Origin: Candidatus Cloacimonadota bacterium
GTDB lineage: Bacteria > Cloacimonadota > Cloacimonadia > Cloacimonadales > TCS61
Direction of reading: 5' to 3'
DNA length: 6,756 nucleotides
Assembly: GCA_027064945.1 (NCBI GenBank)
Contig: JAMOPB010000443.1
Span: 1-6,756 of the forward strand
Made by a program: the position numbers and the translations under genes. A model generated the notes under the pieces. That model searched no databases. It had not been told where the DNA came from and saw nothing but the letters and a program-made list of their open reading frames with translations. Within the stretch, counting starts at the first letter, position 1. Every line of letters begins with the position of its first letter. Below are positions 1 to 6,550 of this stretch, in pieces.

Positions 1-17
1 AGTTTGTAACGATTCAT
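1..17 (-). CDS. Possible 5' end of a further minus-strand gene (partial, unidentified)
   Basis: An ATG at 17 to 15 on the minus strand opens a frame reading M-N-R-Y-K before the window ends. Support comes from an upstream AAGGA (29 to 25), 7 nt before the ATG, and from the position just beyond the operon terminator, where a new transcription unit could begin. Five codons are far too few to recognise a family or prove coding. The call rests only on the ribosome-binding site and context, and it may be chance in this AT-rich DNA. Confidence 0.3.
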
Positions 18-90
18 CAACCTATCCTTAATATTTTTTTTTGCAGAAGATTATCAGAGAGGGCTTACAGTCAAGCGATTGTTGATATTG

Positions 91-136
91 AAAAAACAAA
101 AAAGCAATCAACCAAATTAATGATCGATTGCTTTTT
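91..136 (-). terminator. Rho-independent terminator of the efflux operon
   Basis: Read on the minus strand, an 11-bp perfect stem (136-126 pairing with 109-99, core GCAATC/GATTGC flanked by A:T pairs) encloses a 16-nt loop. It is followed at once by a T-rich run interrupted by one G (98-91). It lies 22 bp after the stop codon of the RND permease gene, the right place to end the four-gene operon. Because the stem starts with A5 and ends with T5, it could also act weakly on transcripts from the left. The GC content of the stem is modest, so efficiency is uncertain. Confidence 0.75.
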
Positions 137-157
137 ATCTTATCTACAATTTCTTAT

Positions 158-3100
158 TTATTTATCATCGTCCACAACACAGTCTTCATATCTTTGATGT
201 GTTTTAAATCTTGTAAGATTCAATTTTCCAAATAATGAATCAATCAAACTATAAAGTACGGGAATTACAAATAATGTAAGCACTGTAGCAAATGCCAAAC
301 CAAAAGCTATTGCCACAGCCATAGGTTTATAATCTGCAGTAGCTGATGAGTTGGAAATAATTATTGGCATAAATCCAACAATTGTAGTTATTGTTGTCAT
401 CAAAATCGGACGCAAACGGATTACTCCCGCATTGATTAGAGAATTCCATCTATCAACACCACGTTCTCTTTCTCGATTAATAAAATCCACCAGTACCAGT
501 GCATCATTTACAACCACACCGGCAAGTGCTACCACCGAGATCATTGTCATCATACCAAAAGGTAAGCCGGTAACTAATAATCCGAAAATAACACCAATTA
601 AGGCAAACGGGATAGTAAACATAATTATCAATGGTTGAACAGCAGATTTGAACTGAGTGGCCAAAATTGTGAATACTAAAAGTATAGCCAAAGCAAAAGC
701 GAGATATAATGAGCTTGAAGTTTCTTTTTGTTGCTCAGCTTGTCCACCGTATTCAATTTTATAACCGGGGAATCTTGTTCCGAAATCTTCCAAGACACCT
801 TTTTGTTCATTCAATTTTGAACCGCGTAAAATTTTCAGAACTTCATCAGGAGTCCTTTCTTTTGTCACACCATCTTCTTGGTAAGTAGTTACTGATCCTG
901 AAACTGTTATTAATCTTTGTCTATTTCTATGAATAACAGAAGCATATCCTTCTCCAATTTCCAAAGTAGCAACTTCTTTTAATGCAATTACATCACCATT
1001 TTTTGTACGGATAGGAAGATTTTCCAAATCATCTAAATCTTCAGATTGCTCATCTAAAACTTTTAGAACGATATCATATTCATCCATCCCCTCACCTCGA
1101 TATTTAGAGATATAGGAGCCATAACTTGCTTGAGATATAACTGTTGCCACACTTCTTACATTCAAGCCATATAATGCCATTTTATCATATTTCGGTAAGA
1201 TTCTGATCTCTTTTTTGCCTTCTGAAAAACTAGTTTCCAAATCACTTGTACCAGGAATTTTTTCTAATTCATCAATCACATAATCGCCCAGTTCTTCTAA
1301 ACGTCCCATATTATCACCAATGATTCTGACAGATATATCATCACCGGTAGGAGCACCGCCACGACCACCTTCTTTGAAGGCATAAGTATAAATTGAGGGA
1401 ATTTTATCTACATAAGAACGAATACGATTTTTAATTTGATTACTAGAGAATTTCATATCATCTGCATCAACCAAATCGACTTTGATTTCAGCATTTTTGG
1501 AATCAAATTCATCGTTGAAATTAACTCTATATTTTCCAACCGTGCTTACTACAGCTTCGATATCTTCTTTTTCGGGAATATTAAGAATAAAGTTTTCGAT
1601 ATCAGTTACTACTTCATCAGTTTTTTCTAAACTTGTTCCCGGAGGAGTTGAAAGATTTATAATAATAGTTTTGGGATTTCCTCTTGGGAAAAATTGAATT
1701 TTAACCAATCCGCCAACAACTGCTCCAAGCGATAAAACCATTGCAACAATAAGCACTAAAACAGTTTTCCATCTATGTTTCAGGGCTCTTTTAACACCTT
1801 TTCTATAATTATCGGTCAGCCATTTATGCAATTTATGTTCTTTATCTTCACCTTTAAATTTAGACCCACCCAAATCAGCAACGTGAGAAGGTAATATAAT
1901 CAAACTTTCAAATAAAGAAGCTAAGAGGGCCATTGAAACTACAATTGGGAAAACTTTAAAGAATTGTCCCATTTTCCCTTCCATTAAAAGAAGTGGAAAG
2001 AAAGCAGCTACAGTAGTTGCCACAGCAGCAATCACAGGCCACATTATTTCTTGAGTTCCTTTTATGGCTGCTTCTTTTGCTCCGTAACCCATTTCTCGAT
2101 AACGATGGATATTTTCCAGCACAATGATCGCATCATCAACTATCATTCCAAGTACAAGAATCAAGCCAAATAAAGAAAGATTATTCATTGTTACATCAAA
2201 ATAATTCATAAGAATAAATGTGAGTAGGAAACTAAAGGGAATTCCCCAAGCAGCAAACAAAGCATTTTTCCAACCGATGAAAATCGTAAGAATAATGAAA
2301 ACTAAAATAACTCCCATTATGGCATTTGAACCAAGAGTATATATGCTATTTTTCACTCTAACCGAGCCATCGTTATGAATCTCTACATGCAAACCTTCTA
2401 CTCGAGATTCAAATTTTTCAGCTACTTCTCGCACATTCTCCATCACGTTGATAATGTTACCATCACCTTTCTTATAAATTTCCAAGGTTACAGCTTTTTC
2501 AGTATTTAATTTGCTTATAGTTTCGGCTTCTTCCAGTGTATCTTTTACATCGGCTACATCTTTTACTCTTACAAAAGAACCATCTTTGTTTGTACTTACA
2601 ACTACATCTTTAATTTCTGAAACAGAATTAAATTCGCCCATAGTACGCACTAAAAAATCTGCATAACCAATTTTGATTGATCCACCCGGCGCATTCATAT
2701 TTCTCATCTGAATTGCATTTGATATATCATTAAGGGTGAGATTATAACTAGTTAATTTTTGGATGTCAGTATCTAACCAAATCTGGCGTTCTCTGGTTCC
2801 GGCTATTTCTACTTTGGAGATATAATCAACATCTAAAAGTAAATCTTTTAGGTCATCCGCCAATTCTCTAAGTGCTGTATCAGATAAATCTCCTCCAAGA
2901 GCAACTGTACCAATTGAGTTAACTTCACGCATTTTCAATTGTAATAATACAGGATCATCAGCACCATCAGGCAAAGAACTTATCTTGTCCATTTCTGTAT
3001 TAAGATTATCCCAACCTTCATCAATATCAGCTTTTGTATCCATTTGAATATAAATTGTAGCTCTGCCTTCAGCGGATGTAGATTGTATATAATCAACATC

Positions 3101-3325
3101 AGATAAATTAGCTAATTGGTCTTCTATAGGTTTAACAATTAGTTTTTCGATATCCTCAGGAGAAACACCTCGATAACCTACCATCACATAATAAGCACCA
3201 AAATCCACTGCCGGTGCTTCTTCTTTGGGCATTGTAACCATTGTAATTATTCCAAAAATAAATACAATGATCATAATCATATTTATTAGTACTCCGTTTT
3301 CTACGGAAAACTTTGCGATAGACAT
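158..3325 (-). CDS. RND-family efflux pump permease (AcrB-like inner-membrane subunit)
   Basis: This is the inner-membrane engine of a tripartite efflux pump, 1055 aa, the normal full length for the AcrB/MexB superfamily. The architecture is the usual duplicated one: TM1 at about 12-30, a large periplasmic loop (about 31-330), TM2-6 (about 334-480), TM7 (about 521-541), a second periplasmic loop (about 545-870), and TM8-12 (about 873-1027). The family motif PKEEAPAVD follows TM1 and SPEDIEKLIVKPIE lies at 55-68. TM4 has D397-D398 in GMIVDDAI, matching the AcrB proton-relay pair D407/D408. TM11 has RLRPILMT (970-977), with R970 and T977 matching AcrB R971 and T978. TM10 has VVVNDALVLVDF, so N940-D941 stand where AcrB has K940-N941. 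A glycine-rich loop at 653-661 takes the place of the AcrB switch loop. Start: ATG at 3325 with AAGGAG 6 nt upstream. It is the last gene of the operon, 15 bp after the adaptor gene. Membership of the family is certain; the substrate (drug, bile salt, lipid, metal or other) cannot be told from sequence. Confidence 0.97.
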   Translation of the reverse strand: MSIAKFSVENGVLINMIMIIVFIFGIITMVTMPKEEAPAVDFGAYYVMVGYRGVSPEDIEKLIVKPIEDQLANLSDVDYIQSTSAEGRATIYIQMDTKADIDEGWDNLNTEMDKISSLPDGADDPVLLQLKMREVNSIGTVALGGDLSDTALRELADDLKDLLLDVDYISKVEIAGTRERQIWLDTDIQKLTSYNLTLNDISNAIQMRNMNAPGGSIKIGYADFLVRTMGEFNSVSEIKDVVVSTNKDGSFVRVKDVADVKDTLEEAETISKLNTEKAVTLEIYKKGDGNIINVMENVREVAEKFESRVEGLHVEIHNDGSVRVKNSIYTLGSNAIMGVILVFIILTIFIGWKNALFAAWGIPFSFLLTFILMNYFDVTMNNLSLFGLILVLGMIVDDAIIVLENIHRYREMGYGAKEAAIKGTQEIMWPVIAAVATTVAAFFPLLLMEGKMGQFFKVFPIVVSMALLASLFESLIILPSHVADLGGSKFKGEDKEHKLHKWLTDNYRKGVKRALKHRWKTVLVLIVAMVLSLGAVVGGLVKIQFFPRGNPKTIIINLSTPPGTSLEKTDEVVTDIENFILNIPEKEDIEAVVSTVGKYRVNFNDEFDSKNAEIKVDLVDADDMKFSSNQIKNRIRSYVDKIPSIYTYAFKEGGRGGAPTGDDISVRIIGDNMGRLEELGDYVIDELEKIPGTSDLETSFSEGKKEIRILPKYDKMALYGLNVRSVATVISQASYGSYISKYRGEGMDEYDIVLKVLDEQSEDLDDLENLPIRTKNGDVIALKEVATLEIGEGYASVIHRNRQRLITVSGSVTTYQEDGVTKERTPDEVLKILRGSKLNEQKGVLEDFGTRFPGYKIEYGGQAEQQKETSSSLYLAFALAILLVFTILATQFKSAVQPLIIMFTIPFALIGVIFGLLVTGLPFGMMTMISVVALAGVVVNDALVLVDFINRERERGVDRWNSLINAGVIRLRPILMTTITTIVGFMPIIISNSSATADYKPMAVAIAFGLAFATVLTLFVIPVLYSLIDSLFGKLNLTRFKTHQRYEDCVVDDDK

Positions 3326-3331
3326 ATATTT

Positions 3332-3337
3332 CTCCTT
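3332..3337 (-). promoter_or_regulatory. Shine-Dalgarno site of the RND permease gene
   Basis: On the minus strand AAGGAG stands 6 nt before the ATG at 3325, inside the 15-bp gap after the adaptor stop codon. It fixes the permease start and shows that the gene is translated from its own site within the operon. Confidence 0.85.
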
Positions 3338-3340
3338 GGT

Positions 3341-4444
3341 TTATTTAGATTGAAAACCGTTTCGAGCTTTTACTAAAGAATTCTCTGAAAGTGAATCAAT
3401 ACCGTCAGTTACTAATCTATCACCTATATTCAAACCGGATTTTATTATGATATAATTACTTACTTGCTCACCCAATTCTACAACACGAGTTTCCGCTCTA
3501 TTTTCATCATTGATTATATATACATAATTCGTATCGTATTTTTCACGTAGGTTATCAATAGAAGTAAAGATTACATTTTTAAAAGTTTTTGCTAAAATAT
3601 TACTCTCTACCACCATGCCGGGGAATAAAGTTTTATCTTTATTATCAAAAGTAATTTCTACTGGATAATTATTGCTTCCTGTGGCAGGACGAATTCCAAC
3701 ACCGGTAACTTTTCCAACTAATTTCTTATGATTTACTTCAATGCTAACCGGATCATTTTTCTTAACATATTTTATATCAGATTCGCTAATACCGGTTTTT
3801 AACATCATTTTTTCACTATTAACAATACCTGCCACTACAGCACCTTGATTTACTTGATCACCGATTTCCAAATTCAATTCAGCTATATAGCCAGAAATAG
3901 GCGCAACAAACATAGAATTATCTAACGCACGTTTTCGAATATTCACATTTGCTTTAGCTCCATCATACTGAGCTTGTGCATTTTTCAGATTACTTTTAGA
4001 CTGTAAATATTCGCTTTCAGAGATCTGCTGATTTTTATAAAGTTCATTTGAGGCATTCATATTTATCTTAGCCATATCCAAACTTGCTTCAGCAGCCAAC
4101 AATGCAGCATTTGCCTGATCTAATTGATTTTGATATTCAGCATTGTCTATTCTTCCAATTGCCTCATCTTTCTCTACCCAATCACCTAAACCTTTATATT
4201 TTTCTACAACTGTTCCACTTACTTTGCTTATTAGATTTACATCATTTATCCCTTGCAATCTACCTGTCGCGCGAATAAATTTATCTAAATCACGTAATTT
4301 TACATCTTCAACCATCACAACTAATGCAGTTTCTTTTACGTTTCTTGCTCCAAAAGCCTTGCGTTTAGAAGAATTATCTTCTTTTTTCCCACAAGCGCTA
4401 ATAAACAAAACTGCAATCAAAGAAATCAAAATCGCCTTTTTCAT
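3341..4444 (-). CDS. RND efflux periplasmic adaptor (membrane-fusion protein), lipoprotein
   Basis: This is the adaptor linking the RND permease to the TolC-type channel across the periplasm; 367 aa, normal for the AcrA/MexA (HlyD-like) family. The N-terminus is a short lipoprotein signal: K2-K3, a hydrophobic stretch, then the lipobox I-S-A-C with the lipidated cysteine at 18. The usual domain order can be seen. The first half of the biotinyl/lipoyl-like domain is at about 72-100 (SKVSGTVVEKYKGLGDWVEK). An Ala/Gln/Asn-rich alpha-helical hairpin spans about 101-176. The second lipoyl half is at about 179-206 (VAPISGYIAELNLEIGDQV). A beta-barrel follows at about 210-285 and a membrane-proximal domain at about 286-360, with GLNIGDRLVTDGIDSL near the end. 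The hairpin is about 75 residues. Start: ATG at 4444 with AGGAG 7 nt upstream, overlapping the TAG stop of the preceding channel gene. The gap is 10 bp upstream and 15 bp downstream. It has no cysteine- or histidine-rich metal-binding tail. Confidence 0.96.
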   Translation of the reverse strand: MKKAILISLIAVLFISACGKKEDNSSKRKAFGARNVKETALVVMVEDVKLRDLDKFIRATGRLQGINDVNLISKVSGTVVEKYKGLGDWVEKDEAIGRIDNAEYQNQLDQANAALLAAEASLDMAKINMNASNELYKNQQISESEYLQSKSNLKNAQAQYDGAKANVNIRKRALDNSMFVAPISGYIAELNLEIGDQVNQGAVVAGIVNSEKMMLKTGISESDIKYVKKNDPVSIEVNHKKLVGKVTGVGIRPATGSNNYPVEITFDNKDKTLFPGMVVESNILAKTFKNVIFTSIDNLREKYDTNYVYIINDENRAETRVVELGEQVSNYIIIKSGLNIGDRLVTDGIDSLSENSLVKARNGFQSK

Positions 4445-4451
4445 TACTAAT

Positions 4452-4456
4452 CTCCT
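4452..4456 (-). promoter_or_regulatory. Shine-Dalgarno site of the adaptor gene, overlapping the upstream stop codon
   Basis: AGGAG (4456 to 4452, minus strand) lies 7 nt before the adaptor ATG. Its first two bases are the last two bases of the TAG stop codon of the outer-membrane-factor gene. Ribosomes ending on the channel gene will be sitting on this site, which suggests translational coupling and balanced amounts of the two partners. Confidence 0.8.
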
Positions 4457-5756
4457 ATTTAATTAATTTATTTAAAATATCTTTATTTTCACTTCCTAAC
4501 TGTTGCAAAATATTTGATTGTGCACGAAGAAAATCATATTTTGCTGTAGCATAAGAAGTCTGAGCTGAACTGAGCATCACTCTGGATGAAAGCAAATCAT
4601 TAGCTGAAATCATACCGTTATTAAATTTCTCTTCCATTTGCTTATAACTTTCTGAAGCATATTCATAAGCTAGTTTTGCACTATCAATCATCTTTGCATT
4701 GCTTACCAAAGTATATAGAGCATTTTTTATTGTTAGATTTATTATATCTTTTGTGTTTTCAGCGGTATAAGTAGTTTTTCTTAAATTATAATTCGCTTTT
4801 GCTAAATTCAACCCATTATCTGCAATTGGGAAAATTGGAACTGAAATGCTTAATCCAACACTTTCTGAAGAATCATAATCTTGCATTCCCATTGAATTAT
4901 CAGTATCATTCCAATTTTTATTATAAGATAAATTCACTGTAGGCATAAAATTTCCGGCAGCCATCAACAAGCTTTTCTTACCGGTTGATTTAGATAAATC
5001 AGTAATTTTCAAGGTAGGATTATTTTGGTATGAAACTTCTAATATTTTTTCACCTAATCTATCAATATCATCTGCATTTTTTAATTTATTAATTACCTCT
5101 TCATAAGCAGAAAAATCTATTTCAGAAATATCTGTGATGTTATCTTTTTGCAGATAATTTTCCAAAGATTTCATAGCTAATTGATAGCGATTTTTACTTT
5201 GAAGAAAACTAACTTCTTTACTTGCAAAATCTGATTGCAATTGTAATAAATCAACTTGTGAGATCGAACCAACTTCAAAACGAACTTGCCCTTTTTTGAA
5301 ATTCTCTTCAGCTGAAATAAGATTTTGCTTGGCAATATTCATAAATTCCTTTGCTTCCAATACGGAAAAATATTTATCTTCTGTTTGTGCAATTACTTCC
5401 AATCTTTTTGCCAGAAAGTTTTGCTCTTCTATTTTTCTTAGATCTTTATTAATAAGTGATGATAATAGTACTTTCCCACCATTAAAAATCGGTTGTCTAA
5501 CGCTTAAAGAAAAAGTATTATTGAAATTTTCTTTATCAAAGTTTGCATCTGTATCGCTATAATTCATTCCCAAACTAGCAGTTGGTCCCAAACTTAGATA
5601 CGACGAAACTTCCGTAGCTTTAGCAGCTTTCAAACTCTCTTCCTGAGCTTTAAGCTCTAAATTATTTCCCAAAGCACAATTAATACTTTCCTGCAAATTT
5701 ATTGCAGTTAGCATTGTACTCATCACAATTAGTGATAAGATAAAATATTTTTTCAT
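4455..5756 (-). CDS. TolC-family outer-membrane efflux channel
   Basis: This is the outer-membrane factor that forms the exit duct of the tripartite pump, 433 aa with the start chosen here. The signal peptide (KK, a hydrophobic core of about 12 residues, then M-L-T-A) has a likely signal peptidase I site near residue 18. There is no lipobox, so it resembles TolC rather than lipidated OprM. The internal duplication of the family is clear: a beta-strand entry motif RQPIFNGG (87-94) recurs as SVPIFPIADNG (305-315), and the helix motif GSISQVDLLQLQSDFAS (163-179) recurs as GMISANDLLSSRVMLSS (381-397). Long heptad-like helices fill the rest. The frame is open 17 codons further upstream to an ATG at 5807. 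That would overlap the regulator gene, has no good ribosome site and would bury the signal peptide, so ATG 5756 with GGAGGAG just before it is preferred. It lies 13 bp after the regulator and 10 bp before the adaptor. Confidence 0.95.
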   Translation of the reverse strand: MKKYFILSLIVMSTMLTAINLQESINCALGNNLELKAQEESLKAAKATEVSSYLSLGPTASLGMNYSDTDANFDKENFNNTFSLSVRQPIFNGGKVLLSSLINKDLRKIEEQNFLAKRLEVIAQTEDKYFSVLEAKEFMNIAKQNLISAEENFKKGQVRFEVGSISQVDLLQLQSDFASKEVSFLQSKNRYQLAMKSLENYLQKDNITDISEIDFSAYEEVINKLKNADDIDRLGEKILEVSYQNNPTLKITDLSKSTGKKSLLMAAGNFMPTVNLSYNKNWNDTDNSMGMQDYDSSESVGLSISVPIFPIADNGLNLAKANYNLRKTTYTAENTKDIINLTIKNALYTLVSNAKMIDSAKLAYEYASESYKQMEEKFNNGMISANDLLSSRVMLSSAQTSYATAKYDFLRAQSNILQQLGSENKDILNKLIK

Positions 5757-5758
5757 TT

Positions 5759-5765
5759 CTCCTCC
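5759..5765 (-). promoter_or_regulatory. Shine-Dalgarno site that decides the TolC-family start
   Basis: GGAGGAG (5765 to 5759, minus strand) lies immediately before the ATG at 5756, in the 13-bp gap after the regulator stop codon. If the longer frame from 5807 were used, this perfect site would be coding sequence (Gly-Gly-Glu) and the Lys-Lys-hydrophobic signal peptide would be internal. Confidence 0.85.
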
Positions 5766-5769
5766 AAAA

Positions 5770-6348
5770 TTATTCTTCTTCTGCAAAATCTTTTTGATTT
5801 TCTGCAAGATTTGCAGCTGCTTCTAACTTATCGAGTGTTTCTTGCTCAATTCTATAAAAAGCTTTAAATTGCTCACGCATAATATCACCAATGAAAGGTT
5901 GATTAACAAATTCACCTTGTTTTCTGGCATTAATCATTTTTTCGCGAATTGTTTTCTCCCAATTTAACATTTCCATTCTTCTATTTTGGATAACAGCAAT
6001 AAACTGTTTTTTAGTTAAATTCCCTTTAACAAAACGAAGCGCATTCCAAAAATCAGCTTTATCACAAGGAAAATGTTGGTATAAAATATTATGAAGAAGC
6101 TCCATAAAATAGTTATCTCCACTTGCATTGATCTTGTATATTTTACGCGGTGGATGATTTTCCAATTTCTCATATTCACCAATTATATAACCTTGATCTT
6201 CCAACCTGTTTAAAGCTTTATAAACCGATGGTTTCTTAACTTTTAACCATCTATCCATACCATTTCTACTGGTAATCGAATATATCTCGTAACCATGTCT
6301 CGGACTTTCTCGTAATAGTCCAAGAATAACTAAATCTAAATTTGACAT
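5770..6348 (-). CDS. PadR-family transcriptional regulator
   Basis: A DNA-binding regulator of 192 aa, the usual size for PadR proteins with the longer C-terminal domain. The N-terminal winged helix is typical: LVILGLLRESPRHGYEIYS (6-24), a recognition-helix region with KKPSVYKALNRLEDQGYI (38-55), and a wing ending HPPRKIYKINASG (65-77). The C-terminal part (about 83-180) is all helical and charged, as in the PadR/Vir-type dimerisation domain, with tryptophans at 101 and 130. PadR proteins usually repress and respond to small hydrophobic or phenolic compounds; the ligand here is unknown. As first gene of the efflux operon it very probably represses its own transcription. Start: an upstream in-frame ATG at 6369 exists, but ATG 6348 has AGGAGG 4 nt before it and begins just ahead of the conserved domain. 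The C-terminus is very acidic (AEEE). Confidence 0.94.
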   Translation of the reverse strand: MSNLDLVILGLLRESPRHGYEIYSITSRNGMDRWLKVKKPSVYKALNRLEDQGYIIGEYEKLENHPPRKIYKINASGDNYFMELLHNILYQHFPCDKADFWNALRFVKGNLTKKQFIAVIQNRRMEMLNWEKTIREKMINARKQGEFVNQPFIGDIMREQFKAFYRIEQETLDKLEAAANLAENQKDFAEEE

Positions 6349-6352
6349 CAAA

Positions 6353-6358
6353 CCTCCT
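6353..6358 (-). promoter_or_regulatory. Shine-Dalgarno site that decides the PadR start
   Basis: AGGAGG (6358 to 6353, minus strand) stands 4 nt before the ATG at 6348. Using the upstream ATG at 6369 would place this site inside the coding region and add seven residues that precede the conserved PadR fold. Confidence 0.8.
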
Positions 6359-6412
6359 ACATTCTTCAAGACTAAGAAAACTAAATATCCTGCGTTTTAT
6401 GTTATACTTTCT

Positions 6413-6445
6413 ACTATAAAAAAAATGGGAGGTGAATCCTGTCAA
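6413..6445 (-). promoter_or_regulatory. Candidate promoter of the PadR-efflux operon
   Basis: On the minus strand a perfect consensus -35, TTGACA (6445 to 6440), is followed by a spacer containing a run of eight T and then TATAGT (6418 to 6413). The 21-bp spacing is longer than the normal 16-18. At 18 bp the hexamer is TTTTAT, a poorer match. Another possible -10 is TATAAC at 6406 to 6401, without a good -35. Any of these would give a leader of roughly 40 to 65 nt before the PadR ATG. The -35 box is convincing; the exact -10 is not settled. Confidence 0.4.
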
Positions 6446-6449
6446 CTAC

Positions 6450-6481
6450 TATTCTCTTTTATACTATTAGAAAAGAGAATA
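6450..6481. repeat. Perfect 11-bp inverted repeat, candidate operator in the divergent control region
   Basis: The arm at 6450-6460 (TATTCTCTTTT) is the exact reverse complement of 6471-6481, with a 10-bp centre. Arm centres are 21 bp apart, about two helical turns, so a dimeric protein could touch both from one face. It starts 5 bp upstream of the minus-strand -35 box and overlaps the candidate plus-strand -35. No T-run follows in either direction, so it is not an ordinary terminator. The PadR protein is the nearest candidate binder; this is inference. Confidence 0.6.
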
Positions 6482-6496
6482 AATAAAAAATATATT
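6468..6496 (+). promoter_or_regulatory. Candidate promoter of the nitroreductase gene
   Basis: TAGAAA (6468-6473, four of six matches to TTGACA) is followed after exactly 17 bp by TATATT (6491-6496, five of six matches to TATAAT). Transcription would start near 6503, leaving a leader of about 48 nt. The -35 lies partly inside the right arm of the inverted repeat. In such AT-rich DNA hexamers of this quality arise by chance, so this is tentative. Confidence 0.35.
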
Positions 6497-6550
6497 GCCC
6501 GAATTTCAAGCATCTAAGAATTTACAAAAAAAATTATTCTGGAGGTTATT

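Noticed and set aside
50..74. Minus-strand TTGACT and GATAAT as a promoter for the gene possibly starting at 17
   Set aside because: The hexamers are only 13 bp apart, too close for a sigma70-type promoter, and the downstream gene itself is doubtful.
3..197. Open plus-strand frame of 64 codons from the window edge to TGA at 195-197, a possible end of a convergent gene
   Set aside because: It runs through the terminator hairpin and into the end of the well-supported permease gene, and the peptide has no recognisable family features.
351..638. Plus-strand open frame of 95 codons inside the permease gene, and similar ones near 1436-1697, 4084-4466 and 5296-5562
   Set aside because: They lie antisense to strongly conserved genes, have low-complexity Ile/Thr/Ser/Phe-rich peptides and match no family; they are shadows of the real coding strands.
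6450..6481. The inverted repeat as a rho-independent terminator
   Set aside because: No T-run follows the stem on either strand, and it lies between two gene starts rather than after a gene end.
6425..6517. Plus-strand 30-codon open frame beginning ATGGGAGGT in the intergenic region
   Set aside because: The ATG is preceded only by a run of A with no ribosome site, and the frame runs through the inverted repeat and the candidate promoter.
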